The notes beneath the pieces are model-generated. The model saw only the letters and a program-made list of their open reading frames with translations. It searched no databases and had not been told where the DNA came from. From UBA1268 sp965662195 (GTDB taxonomy: Bacteria > Planctomycetota > Planctomycetia > Pirellulales > UBA1268), in NCBI GenBank assembly GCA_965662195.1, contig CBFIHA010000051.1, positions 1 to 27,708 of the forward strand: DNA of 27,708 bases. The letters are read 5' to 3'. Within the stretch, counting starts at the first letter, position 1, and the number at the start of each line of letters is the position of its first letter. Below are positions 1 to 7,480 of the stretch, one piece after another. The position numbers were made by a program, and so were the translations under genes.

Positions 1-2
1 GG

Positions 3-1202
3 CGGGCCCCGGAGCCGGCGTATCTCGACCGGCTCGTGATGATCTTCGAGGAGCATCGCGCTGCAGGCAAGCCCTTCCGCGATGCGGTGGCCGAACCGCT
101 CGCGATCGTGCTCTCGTCGCCACACTTCCTCTATCTCTCGGAACCGCTCGACGAACAGGCCCGCCGGCAGCTCGATGACCTCGAACTGGCTACGCGGCTC
201 TCCTACTTCTTGTGGAGCGGCGGCCCGCCCGATGATGCCCTGCTGGAAGCGGCGAAGGCCGGGGATTTACAGGGCCCCGAGGGCCGTACTGCCCAGGTCG
301 AGCGGATGCTCGCCGACCCGCGGTCGCGCAGGTTCGTCGAGGCCTTCACCCATCAGTGGCTCGGTCTTGACCGGCTCGACTTCTTTCAGTTCAACGACAA
401 GCTCTATCCACGCTACGACCTCGCCACAAAGGCCCTCTCCCGGCAGGAGATCTTCGAAACGACCAATCTCCTCATTCGGGAAGACCTCAGCCTGCAGAAC
501 CTGCTCGCAAGCGATTTCGTCGTCGTGAACGGCGTGCTGGCCAACTACTACGGCCTCGACGGTGTGGAGGGTGATGAGTTCCGCAGGGTGCCGCTCCCGG
601 CCGGCTCGCCCCGCGGCGGCCTCCTCGGGATGGCGGCCGTTTCTGCGATGGGCAGCAACGGCGAACATACGAGCCCCGTGGAGCGGGGTGCCTGGGTGCT
701 CCGCAAACTCCTGCACGATCCGCCTCCGCCCGCGCCGCCGAACGTGCCGCAGCTCACCCGCCTCGAGGGCGAACTGCTCACCACCCGTGAGCGGCTGAGG
801 CTGCATCAGGAGGAGCCCCAGTGCGCCTCCTGCCACCGCCGGATCGACCCGATCGGCTTCGGTCTCGAAAACTTCGATGCCGTCGGCATCTGGCGCACGA
901 AAGATTCCTACGAGAAGAAGGGCGTCGGCACGAAAGAGTGGGAGATCGATCCGGCGGGAGCGTTTCATAACGGCCCCGCGTTCAAGGATTTTTTCGAGCT
1001 TCGCGGGATCATCGCCGCCCAGCCCGAAGCCTTCGCCACGGGCTTCACCGAGGCTCTCCTCGAATACGCCCTCGGCCGGCCCTGTGGCTTTTCCGACGAC
1101 GTGCTCGTGAAGGCGATCATCGCGCAGGCCGCCGCCACGGACTATTCCGTTCGTGAATTCGTCCATGCCGTGGTGCAAAGCAAAGCCTTCCGCACGAAGT
1201 GA
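3..1202 (+). CDS. Planctomycete c-type cytochrome, DUF1592-DUF1588-DUF1585 (5' end outside window)
   Basis: This is the C-terminal part of a large exported planctomycete cytochrome-like protein. The frame is open to the left edge, and the residues before the first possible in-frame start (GTG at 36) already fit the family, so the gene begins outside the window. Counting from that GTG, residues about 10-35 match the end of the segment before DUF1592 ('GKPFRDAV...SSPHFLYL'). DUF1592 follows from about 48 to 180 ('LATRLSYFLWSGGPPDDAL'). DUF1588 spans about 190-290 and carries a single haem-c motif CASCH (bases 822-836), followed by 'RRIDPIGFGLENFDAVG'. DUF1585 ends the protein at about 315-388. 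Family members usually have an N-terminal DUF1587 and cytochrome domain, here missing because of the window edge. The stop lies 18 nt before the DUF1552 gene, the pairing commonly seen in Planctomycetes. Function in the cell is not established; a role in periplasmic electron transfer is inferred from the haem motif. Confidence 0.9.
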   Translation, partial: RAPEPAYLDRLVMIFEEHRAAGKPFRDAVAEPLAIVLSSPHFLYLSEPLDEQARRQLDDLELATRLSYFLWSGGPPDDALLEAAKAGDLQGPEGRTAQVERMLADPRSRRFVEAFTHQWLGLDRLDFFQFNDKLYPRYDLATKALSRQEIFETTNLLIREDLSLQNLLASDFVVVNGVLANYYGLDGVEGDEFRRVPLPAGSPRGGLLGMAAVSAMGSNGEHTSPVERGAWVLRKLLHDPPPPAPPNVPQLTRLEGELLTTRERLRLHQEEPQCASCHRRIDPIGFGLENFDAVGIWRTKDSYEKKGVGTKEWEIDPAGAFHNGPAFKDFFELRGIIAAQPEAFATGFTEALLEYALGRPCGFSDDVLVKAIIAQAAATDYSVREFVHAVVQSKAFRTK

Positions 1203-1220
1203 CCCCTCGGAGCCTCCACC

Positions 1221-2513
1221 ATGTTTTCACATTCACGCCGCCAGTTCCTGCGGTCGGCCTCGACGCTGCTGGCGCTGCCCGCGCTCGAGTCGATCGGCTT
1301 CCGCCGGTTTGCCCGGGCGGCCACAACGGTCGCGTCGCCCAAGCGGATGGTCTGTCTCGGCATCGGCTATGGAGTGACCGAGGAGACCTGGTTTCCGAAA
1401 AAGGACGATGTCGGCCCCGGCTACGCACTTCCTGAGGGCCTTGCCCCGCTGGCCAGCCATAAGGCCGACTTCACGGTCATCCAGGGCTGCTCCCACAGGT
1501 TTGCCAACAACCCGCACGGCGGCAGCACGTTTTGGCTCACCGGCGCCAATCCCTATGGCACCGCCGGCGCGAGTTTTCACAACACAATCTCGATGGATCA
1601 GGTGGCGGCCGCCGCCTTCGGCGCCGACACGCGGTTTGCCTCGATCCAGCTCAATGCCAGTGAGCCGGGGCTCGACGGGCCCGGCCACGGCACCGGCCTG
1701 TCGCTCGCCTGGGACCGTCGCGGCAAGCCGATGGCGGGGTTCAATAGCCCCGTGATCGCCTTCCACAAGCTCTTCTCTCCCGACGACGCCCCACTCGAAG
1801 AACGGCAAAAAATGCTCGCCGAAAAGCGGAGCGTGCTCGACGCGATCCGCGAGGATGCCAAGAGTGTCGAGCGTGGACTCAACGCCACCGACGCCGACAA
1901 GCTCGACGAGTATTTCCAGGGCATCCGCGACATCGAGACGCGGCTGGCCAAGGAGGAGCGGTGGCTCGGTGAACCCAAACCAAAAGCTCCGCTGTCCGCG
2001 CCCGGCGAGGGCCTCGTGGGCCGCGACGAGGTGCTGCTCATGTACGACCTGATTGTGGCCGCGCTCCAGACCGACAGCACCCGGGTGGCCACTTTTCGCC
2101 AGCCGATCCAGCACCTGCTCACGAGCCTGGGGGTCACGGTCGCGGCCCACGACATGAGCCACTACGCCCCCGGGGATCGCATGGCGGCCTCGCAGACCCG
2201 GGATCGCGTGCAGAGCGAGATGCTTGCAACGTTTTTCGACAAGCTCAAGGCCGTCAAGGAGCCCGACGGGTCGAGCCTCTTCGACCACACCACCGTGGTC
2301 TTCGGCTCGAACCTGCGGTCGATCCACTACCTCGACAACTGCCCCACGCTCATCGCCGGCGGCGGTTCTGGAATCAGGCTCGGTCAGCACGTTGCGATGC
2401 CCAAGGGCACACCGCTATGCAACGTCTGGCTCACGCTGCTCCAGGGCTCCGGCATCGCCACTGATAGCTTTGGCGATGCGACCGGTTCCCTCCGCGAACT
2501 CAGGCAAGCCTGA
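1221..2513 (+). CDS. DUF1552 family protein with Tat-type signal
   Basis: A 430-aa protein of the DUF1552 family, which in Planctomycetes and some other bacteria is encoded next to DUF1592/1588/1585 cytochromes, exactly as here. The N-terminus 'SRRQFLRSASTLLALPAL' is a good twin-arginine (Tat) signal, so the product is probably exported folded. The body contains family-like stretches such as 'NNPHGGSTFWLTG' (about 95-107), 'SMDQVAA' (about 125-131), a helical segment with 'DEYFQGIRDIETRLAKEE' (about 230-247), and a C-terminal region with 'DHTTVVFGSN' and 'GQHVAMP'. The overall fold is thought to resemble DUF1501 and alkaline-phosphatase-like proteins, but no enzyme activity is established. 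The ATG is preceded by a GGAG-like site in the 18-nt gap, and co-transcription with the upstream gene is likely. The stop is only 12 nt from the stop of the convergent minus-strand gene, with no room for a separate terminator. Confidence 0.9.
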   Translation: MFSHSRRQFLRSASTLLALPALESIGFRRFARAATTVASPKRMVCLGIGYGVTEETWFPKKDDVGPGYALPEGLAPLASHKADFTVIQGCSHRFANNPHGGSTFWLTGANPYGTAGASFHNTISMDQVAAAAFGADTRFASIQLNASEPGLDGPGHGTGLSLAWDRRGKPMAGFNSPVIAFHKLFSPDDAPLEERQKMLAEKRSVLDAIREDAKSVERGLNATDADKLDEYFQGIRDIETRLAKEERWLGEPKPKAPLSAPGEGLVGRDEVLLMYDLIVAALQTDSTRVATFRQPIQHLLTSLGVTVAAHDMSHYAPGDRMAASQTRDRVQSEMLATFFDKLKAVKEPDGSSLFDHTTVVFGSNLRSIHYLDNCPTLIAGGGSGIRLGQHVAMPKGTPLCNVWLTLLQGSGIATDSFGDATGSLRELRQA

Positions 2514-2525
2514 CGCCGGCGGCCT

Positions 2526-4619
2526 TCAGAGCACCCCGAGGGTTTCGACCCAGCGGCAGAGGGCAGCGGCGCGGGCGGCGTCGCTGTCAGTGGCCGGCAG
2601 ATCGCCGACGGTGATGCCGGCCTTGCTGAGTCGTTCGCGGTCGGCGGCCTGACGGCGGGCAGTGGCCGGCTCTGGCTCGGCCGCTGACGCTGAGCCAAAC
2701 AGCACCCAGCGGAAGCGGTCGGGGGCGGCATCGTCAATCGTGGCCCGCCGCGGCAAGGCCGCGTCGATCAGGGCCACGCCGCGGACCGCGGGACTGAACC
2801 GGTCGGCCGCCAGCCAGGCAAAGGTCCCCCCTGCCCCGCGGCCAACGAAGGCGATGCGGGTCGGGTCGAGTCGCCGCCTCGTCCGCAGCACTTCAAGGCT
2901 GCGGCCGACCTGATCAAGGTCGGCCCGGCTCCAGCGGGCGGTGTCCGCTGAGCCGATCAGGACCACCGCCACGCGATAGCGGACAACGGCATCCCGCCAG
3001 GCCGCCACTCGGCCGGTGATCGCCGCAGCTTCCAGCGGCCCCGCCGGTTCGTCAAAGCTCACCAGTACACCCAGGGGTGGTCCGTCCTCATCAGCCGGGA
3101 CGACCGCCCAGGCCGGTTCCGCCAGTTCCGGCGCCTCGAGTTTGAGCACCGTCGGGGGCGGCTGCTCATCCACCATTCCAATCGCCGGCACCTCCGCCGG
3201 TGGATTCACCGGCAGCGGCACGGTTGCGACCTGCAGCTGGCGATCGGCATCCTTGCTTTCGACCGATAGCAGCAGCTCGCTCTCGGTCGCCAGCCCGCCA
3301 AGCAGGCCCGCCAGATCGGCTGCCGAGGCAACTGGTCGCAGATCCGGTTCGGTTTCGCCAGATGCAGCTGCCGCCGCGGTGATGGTATCGCCCGGCTTCA
3401 GGCCAGCCCTCGCTGCCGGGCTATCCGGCCAGACCCAGCCGACCACCGCCGGCTCGGGCTTGGCCTCACGGTCACGGCCACGGAACTCGCGGCGGGCCGG
3501 CACCAGCCCCAGCATGGTTCGTTTCCAAGGGGGCAGCCGATCGACGAGGGTGGCGGTCACGGTCACCTCCTCGGCAGCGGCCTCCGGCCCCCGGCGGACG
3601 ACCAGCGTAATCGCATCGCCGGCCAGCCGGGGTGTGAGAGCATGCCGAACATCGGCGATCCGGGTGACTGGCCGGCCGTCGATCACGATGATGCGGTCAC
3701 CACTCTGCAGCCCGGCGGCAGCGGCAGGTGAGTCGGCCCGCACCGTCTTGATCTCCGGCGAGCCATTGATGGCATCGGTCGAGTCATAGCCGATGCCGAG
3801 CAGGCCGGCTGCCAGTTGCTCGCCCTGCTTGAGCCGGGGCAGCAGCGGCAGCAGATCACTCATCGGGACGGCGAAGCCGATCCCCGAGTCATAGAGTTCG
3901 GTCCCCAGATTCATGCCGGCGGTGTCGGCCGGCAGCGGGGTGATGATGCCGATGACACGGCCGCGGATGTCGAGCAGCGGACCGCCGTAGTTGGCCGGCG
4001 AGATTGCCGCATCGGTCTGAATGGCCCGGCCCCAGGCGCGGTCAACTGCTGAGAGCACCCCGACTGCCAGGCTCGGCCGGGCGGCTGACCAAACCCGGCC
4101 GGCAGCAATCGCCCACTGCCCCGGGGCCAGCTCATCGCGGTCGGCCCAGGCGGGCACCGGCAGCGGCGCGGGGGGATCGCACTTCAGTAGCACCAGCCCG
4201 CGGTTGGTGTCCCGGCCCACAACTCGGCCGACCAGCCGCAGCAGCGGTCCGGCGGGGGGCCCTCTGTCGGCTGCCGGCGGCAGGATGATCACCGCCTCAC
4301 TCGTATCGGCCGGAACGGCAAAGGCTGTGGTCAGCACCCAGCCCTCCGCAGCAACGATCAGGCCGGTCGACGGTCCGGTGGCCGGTGTCACCTCTCTCGT
4401 TCGTTTGAGTCGCGCCTCCGAGATGCCGGTCGGCTCGATCCTGACAATGCTCGGTGCCACCCGGTCGACGGCCGCCTGAAAGGCAGCCTGTTCAGCAACT
4501 GCCAGCGGGGCGGGGTCGGGGGCGGCAGTGGTGATGGTCGCCTGCAGCACGAGGCAGATCACCATCAGGCACCAGCCGCAGGTTCGGCAGACTCGATTGG
4601 CAGCGGTTGCTTCGATCAT
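2526..4619 (-). CDS. HtrA-like pseudoprotease with two PDZ domains and a degenerate alpha/beta-hydrolase domain
   Basis: A 697-aa exported protein: hydrophobic N-terminal segment (about 15-32), trypsin-like domain (about 50-260), PDZ 1 (about 268-345), PDZ 2 (about 367-460), and an alpha/beta-hydrolase-like C-terminal domain (about 500-697). Aligned with the intact paralogue at 5659..7476, all three protease catalytic positions are changed: His to Phe100 ('LTTAFAV'), Asp to Gly141 ('NRGLVLLK') and Ser to Tyr211 ('SPANYGGPL'). The hydrolase-like domain has the strand-turn-helix of a nucleophile elbow at 589-600, but it reads GRGAGG, with Gly595 where the serine should be, and no obvious acid/His pair follows. 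The protein is probably non-enzymatic and acts by binding, an inference. Its ATG overlaps the stop of the preceding gene by 4 nt (ATGA), so translation is likely coupled. It is the last gene of the minus-strand cluster. The reading frame is clean, so this is not a decaying pseudogene. Confidence 0.88.
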   Translation of the reverse strand: MIEATAANRVCRTCGWCLMVICLVLQATITTAAPDPAPLAVAEQAAFQAAVDRVAPSIVRIEPTGISEARLKRTREVTPATGPSTGLIVAAEGWVLTTAFAVPADTSEAVIILPPAADRGPPAGPLLRLVGRVVGRDTNRGLVLLKCDPPAPLPVPAWADRDELAPGQWAIAAGRVWSAARPSLAVGVLSAVDRAWGRAIQTDAAISPANYGGPLLDIRGRVIGIITPLPADTAGMNLGTELYDSGIGFAVPMSDLLPLLPRLKQGEQLAAGLLGIGYDSTDAINGSPEIKTVRADSPAAAAGLQSGDRIIVIDGRPVTRIADVRHALTPRLAGDAITLVVRRGPEAAAEEVTVTATLVDRLPPWKRTMLGLVPARREFRGRDREAKPEPAVVGWVWPDSPAARAGLKPGDTITAAAAASGETEPDLRPVASAADLAGLLGGLATESELLLSVESKDADRQLQVATVPLPVNPPAEVPAIGMVDEQPPPTVLKLEAPELAEPAWAVVPADEDGPPLGVLVSFDEPAGPLEAAAITGRVAAWRDAVVRYRVAVVLIGSADTARWSRADLDQVGRSLEVLRTRRRLDPTRIAFVGRGAGGTFAWLAADRFSPAVRGVALIDAALPRRATIDDAAPDRFRWVLFGSASAAEPEPATARRQAADRERLSKAGITVGDLPATDSDAARAAALCRWVETLGVL

Positions 4620-5662
4620 TGCGGCTCCTCCGCGGTGGCCGGTTCGGGGGGGGCAGGGAGCGGCCCAAGCTCGACGGCGACGATCGCCCCGGCACGGATC
4701 AGGCTGAGACGAACGCTGTCGCCGGGCAACAGCCGGGCCAGCTCCTGCCGTAGTGCCCGCTGCGAATGAATCGTGCGGTCGCCGACCGCTACCAACAGGT
4801 CATCGGGCTCGAGACCCGCGGTGGCGGCCGCCGACCCGGGCAGCACCGTTTCGACATAGGCCGGCGTCTGATCGAGCAGGTCGGGCACCAGCTGCAGGCC
4901 CAGCAGCCGGGGCTCGTAGTCAGCAGCGGTGGCGGCGCTGGGGTCGGCGGGAGGCTTGCCCGAAAGCACCTGCTCGTAGCCGCGGGCCAGCTCGTCGGCC
5001 GGCAGGGCATAGCTCAGCCAGATACCGCTCGGCTCGGCCCGCAGTTCCTTGCCGAGCATGCCGACCAGCCGGCCCTGCCAGTCGGTCAGGCAGCCACCGG
5101 GTGAGCCGGGATTGTTGGTCGTACAGTCGAGGATGTAAACGTCACCGCGGAAGGCCGCCTCATGGGCACCGCGGCGGGCCCGCAGCGGCACGCAGGCCGC
5201 GATCACACCATGCTGCAGGCTCACCCGCTCATCCCCGACGGCCACCCCGAACAGGTTCGACAGGGCGAGCACGCGGCTGCCAACAGCTGCCCGCGGCATG
5301 GTCGTTGACAGGCTGAAGCAGGGCAGGTTTTCACCGTCGATCTCCAGCACTGCCAGTTCCCGGGTGAGGTCGACGCCGAGCAGGCGAGCGGGATAACGGC
5401 GGCCGTCATCGAGCACGCAGTCGATCGCCTCGGAATCGAGCGCGGTGCTCAGGGCGGTCACGATGTGGCCGGTGGGGGAGACCAGGATGCCGGTCTGATA
5501 GGCCTCCAGCCCGCGGATTCCGCCGGCACCATAAAGCTTGACGACCCGCCGGGCGGCGTAGACGCCGGGCTCGGTCGCCTCACCGGCGGCTGCCGGCGGC
5601 TGCTGGGCGAGCGGCAGAATCAGCATGATCACAAGCGGCAGTCTCGCGAAGGCGCGGCTCAT
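4616..5662 (-). CDS. HtrA-like pseudoprotease with one PDZ domain
   Basis: A 348-aa secreted trypsin-like protein with a signal peptide (about 1-27, ending near AAAG), a protease-fold domain (about 35-235) and one PDZ domain (about 253-332, 'PGSAAATAGLEPDDLLVAVG'). The fold-defining stretches are kept: 'GILVSPTGHIVTA', 'LAVLEI' and 'GRLVGMLG'. The triad is not. Compared with the paralogue at 5659..7476, His becomes Ser72 ('VTALSTAL'), Asp becomes Glu102 ('TRELAVLEI') and the nucleophile Ser becomes Pro188 ('NNPGSPGGCL'). A serine sits one position earlier (Ser187), but without a histidine, proteolysis by the normal mechanism is not expected. Both ends overlap neighbours by 4 nt (ATGA), giving tight coupling with the active protease upstream and the second pseudoprotease downstream. 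A plausible role is as a regulatory or structural partner of the active protease. That role is inferred; the loss of the triad is read directly from the sequence. Confidence 0.88.
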   Translation of the reverse strand: MSRAFARLPLVIMLILPLAQQPPAAAGEATEPGVYAARRVVKLYGAGGIRGLEAYQTGILVSPTGHIVTALSTALDSEAIDCVLDDGRRYPARLLGVDLTRELAVLEIDGENLPCFSLSTTMPRAAVGSRVLALSNLFGVAVGDERVSLQHGVIAACVPLRARRGAHEAAFRGDVYILDCTTNNPGSPGGCLTDWQGRLVGMLGKELRAEPSGIWLSYALPADELARGYEQVLSGKPPADPSAATAADYEPRLLGLQLVPDLLDQTPAYVETVLPGSAAATAGLEPDDLLVAVGDRTIHSQRALRQELARLLPGDSVRLSLIRAGAIVAVELGPLPAPPEPATAEEPQ

Positions 5663-7476
5663 GGGGTCGCCTCCTCAATCAGAAAGGTGGCGAAGCGTCG
5701 GCCCGCATGATTGACGACGAAGGCCGTCGGCCGCTGATCGGCAGCGAACCGGAACTGCAGTTCGCAGGGCTCGGCGGTCGGCGACAGCAGAAAGTTGACC
5801 GCCACCACCGCCCCCGACGCGGTCACCTGAAACCGGGTCCGGCCAGCCCCGCTGGTCAGTTCGAGCACATCGACCAGTTCGCCGGTCGACCCCGTGAGGG
5901 GCTGCTGGCCCCAATAGATCATCCGGCCGCTGCCGGCCACGCCGTCGAGCACCAGCTGCCGCCAGAGGGTGAGGGCAGCAAGCATGCCACCGGAGCCGGG
6001 TGGGCTGGCGTCGAATCCGGCTTCGGCCGCCAGCCCCGCCTCGGCTGCCACTGGCTCCCAGCGGGAGATACCGGTCGGCAGGCTGACGCTGGCTGCCTGA
6101 TCGTCCAGTTCGATCTCGAAGCTGCCCCCCTGCTCCAGCCGGCCGCGGAAGGTCCAGGCTGGTCGCCCGGCGTCGGGCGGCTCGGCAGCCTGCTCATCGG
6201 GTGCCCGACCCGCCCCGGCCGCAATCAGCCCGGCCACCCGCTCCAGCTCGACTCGGTTGAAATGAAAGTTGGTAAAGCCCAGCCGCGGTTCATAGAGCGG
6301 CCGGATCGCTGCGGGCAGATCCTCGGGCTTCGGTGCCAGGGGGTTGGCCGGCGGCTCAGGCTGCTCGCCGGGCCTGCCCGGCGGGGCCGGCTTGCCCCGT
6401 CCGCCCGCGATGATGTCGGCCAGCATCGCGGTCGTATGCACGCCGGCAAGTTCGACGACGATCTCGGTCGGCCGGCCCTCCCGCCGATAGACCAGCGGCA
6501 CCCGCCAGCCGGCTGGCAGGGTGCCGAGAACGTTTTTAAAGGCATTGACGCTGCGGACGGTTCGGCCGGCGAGCGACACCACCTCGTCATCGATTCGCAG
6601 GCCCCGCCGCCAGGCGTCGGATGATTCGAGGATGTCCGCGACCACCACCCGACCGTCAAAGCTGGTCGCGACGGTCGCGCCAAGGGTGGCGTGGTCAGCC
6701 AGTCGTCCCCCCTTGAGCAGCCCGAGAAAGTTACGGACCTGATTGGATGAAATGGCATAGCCGACGCCGACGTTGATCCGGCCCCGCTTTTCAAAGGAAG
6801 CGCGGCCATTGATGCCGATCAGCCGGCCATTGGCATCGAACAGGCCCCCGCCGGAGTTACCGGGATTGATGGCGGCATCGACCTGCAGACAGTCGGCATA
6901 CTCCAGAATCGTGCCGGCAGGAAACTGATAGCGGTGGATGCCCGAGACAATGCCAGCACTGACCGAGGGCTGCAGGTCGGTGGCCAGCAGGAATGGGTTG
7001 CCGATCACAAAGCATTCATCACCGATCGACACTTTGTCGCTATCGGCCAGCTTGGCCGCTGGAAAGTCATCGCGGCCCAGCAGCTTGATCACCGCCAGAT
7101 CACCGGTCGGGTCGAGGCCGACGAGCACCGCGTCGTAGAGCCGGCCGTCGTTCAGGCCACACTGCATGGCGATGCCGGCCGGCTGGACAACGTGAAAGTT
7201 GGTCAGGGCATAGCCGTCAGGGCTGACCAGCACCCCCGACCCACCCCCGGCGGCCCCGGCGAAGATTGCCACGGCCGTCTCGGCGGCAGCTGCGATCGTT
7301 TCGCAGCGTTGTCGCTCGGCCGTGAGCACCAGATCGAAGCTGACCGTGGCAGCCGGTTCCGGTGCAACAGCGGCCCCGCCTTCGGGAGCGGCCGCGGCGG
7401 TTGCAGCACAGAGCTGGCCGATGACGATCGCCGCCGCGAGGTGGAACCAGGAGCGGCGATCTGCGGGAGCGGTCAT
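5659..7476 (-). CDS. HtrA/DegP-like trypsin-type serine protease with PDZ domain, catalytic triad intact
   Basis: A 605-aa secreted S1C-family (HtrA/Deg-like) serine endopeptidase. It has a signal peptide (about 1-30), a protease domain (about 60-255) and a PDZ domain (about 263-345). All three catalytic residues are visible: His95 in 'LTNFHVV', Asp126 in 'TGDLAVIK' and Ser208 in 'INPGNSGGGL'. After a Pro/Gly-rich linker (about 360-388) comes a further domain of about 215 residues (390-605) that I do not recognise; it looks beta-rich and is not a usual part of HtrA proteins. Family members degrade or hold misfolded periplasmic proteins. The ATG has an AAGG-type ribosome site and sits 4 nt after the stop of the NPCBM-like gene. 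The stop overlaps the start of the first pseudoprotease by 4 nt. It is the only member of the local trio expected to be active. Confidence 0.92.
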   Translation of the reverse strand: MTAPADRRSWFHLAAAIVIGQLCAATAAAAPEGGAAVAPEPAATVSFDLVLTAERQRCETIAAAAETAVAIFAGAAGGGSGVLVSPDGYALTNFHVVQPAGIAMQCGLNDGRLYDAVLVGLDPTGDLAVIKLLGRDDFPAAKLADSDKVSIGDECFVIGNPFLLATDLQPSVSAGIVSGIHRYQFPAGTILEYADCLQVDAAINPGNSGGGLFDANGRLIGINGRASFEKRGRINVGVGYAISSNQVRNFLGLLKGGRLADHATLGATVATSFDGRVVVADILESSDAWRRGLRIDDEVVSLAGRTVRSVNAFKNVLGTLPAGWRVPLVYRREGRPTEIVVELAGVHTTAMLADIIAGGRGKPAPPGRPGEQPEPPANPLAPKPEDLPAAIRPLYEPRLGFTNFHFNRVELERVAGLIAAGAGRAPDEQAAEPPDAGRPAWTFRGRLEQGGSFEIELDDQAASVSLPTGISRWEPVAAEAGLAAEAGFDASPPGSGGMLAALTLWRQLVLDGVAGSGRMIYWGQQPLTGSTGELVDVLELTSGAGRTRFQVTASGAVVAVNFLLSPTAEPCELQFRFAADQRPTAFVVNHAGRRFATFLIEEATP

Positions 7477-7480
7477 CGGG

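Noticed and set aside
1233..2390. Minus-strand open frame of 385 aa opposite the DUF1552 gene
   Set aside because: The plus-strand product is a recognisable family with a Tat signal; the opposite frame has no recognisable motif.
2526..5662. Pseudogenes, i.e. decaying protease copies
   Set aside because: Both frames are full length without stops or frameshifts, keep signal/hydrophobic segments and PDZ domains, and have coupled ATGA junctions.
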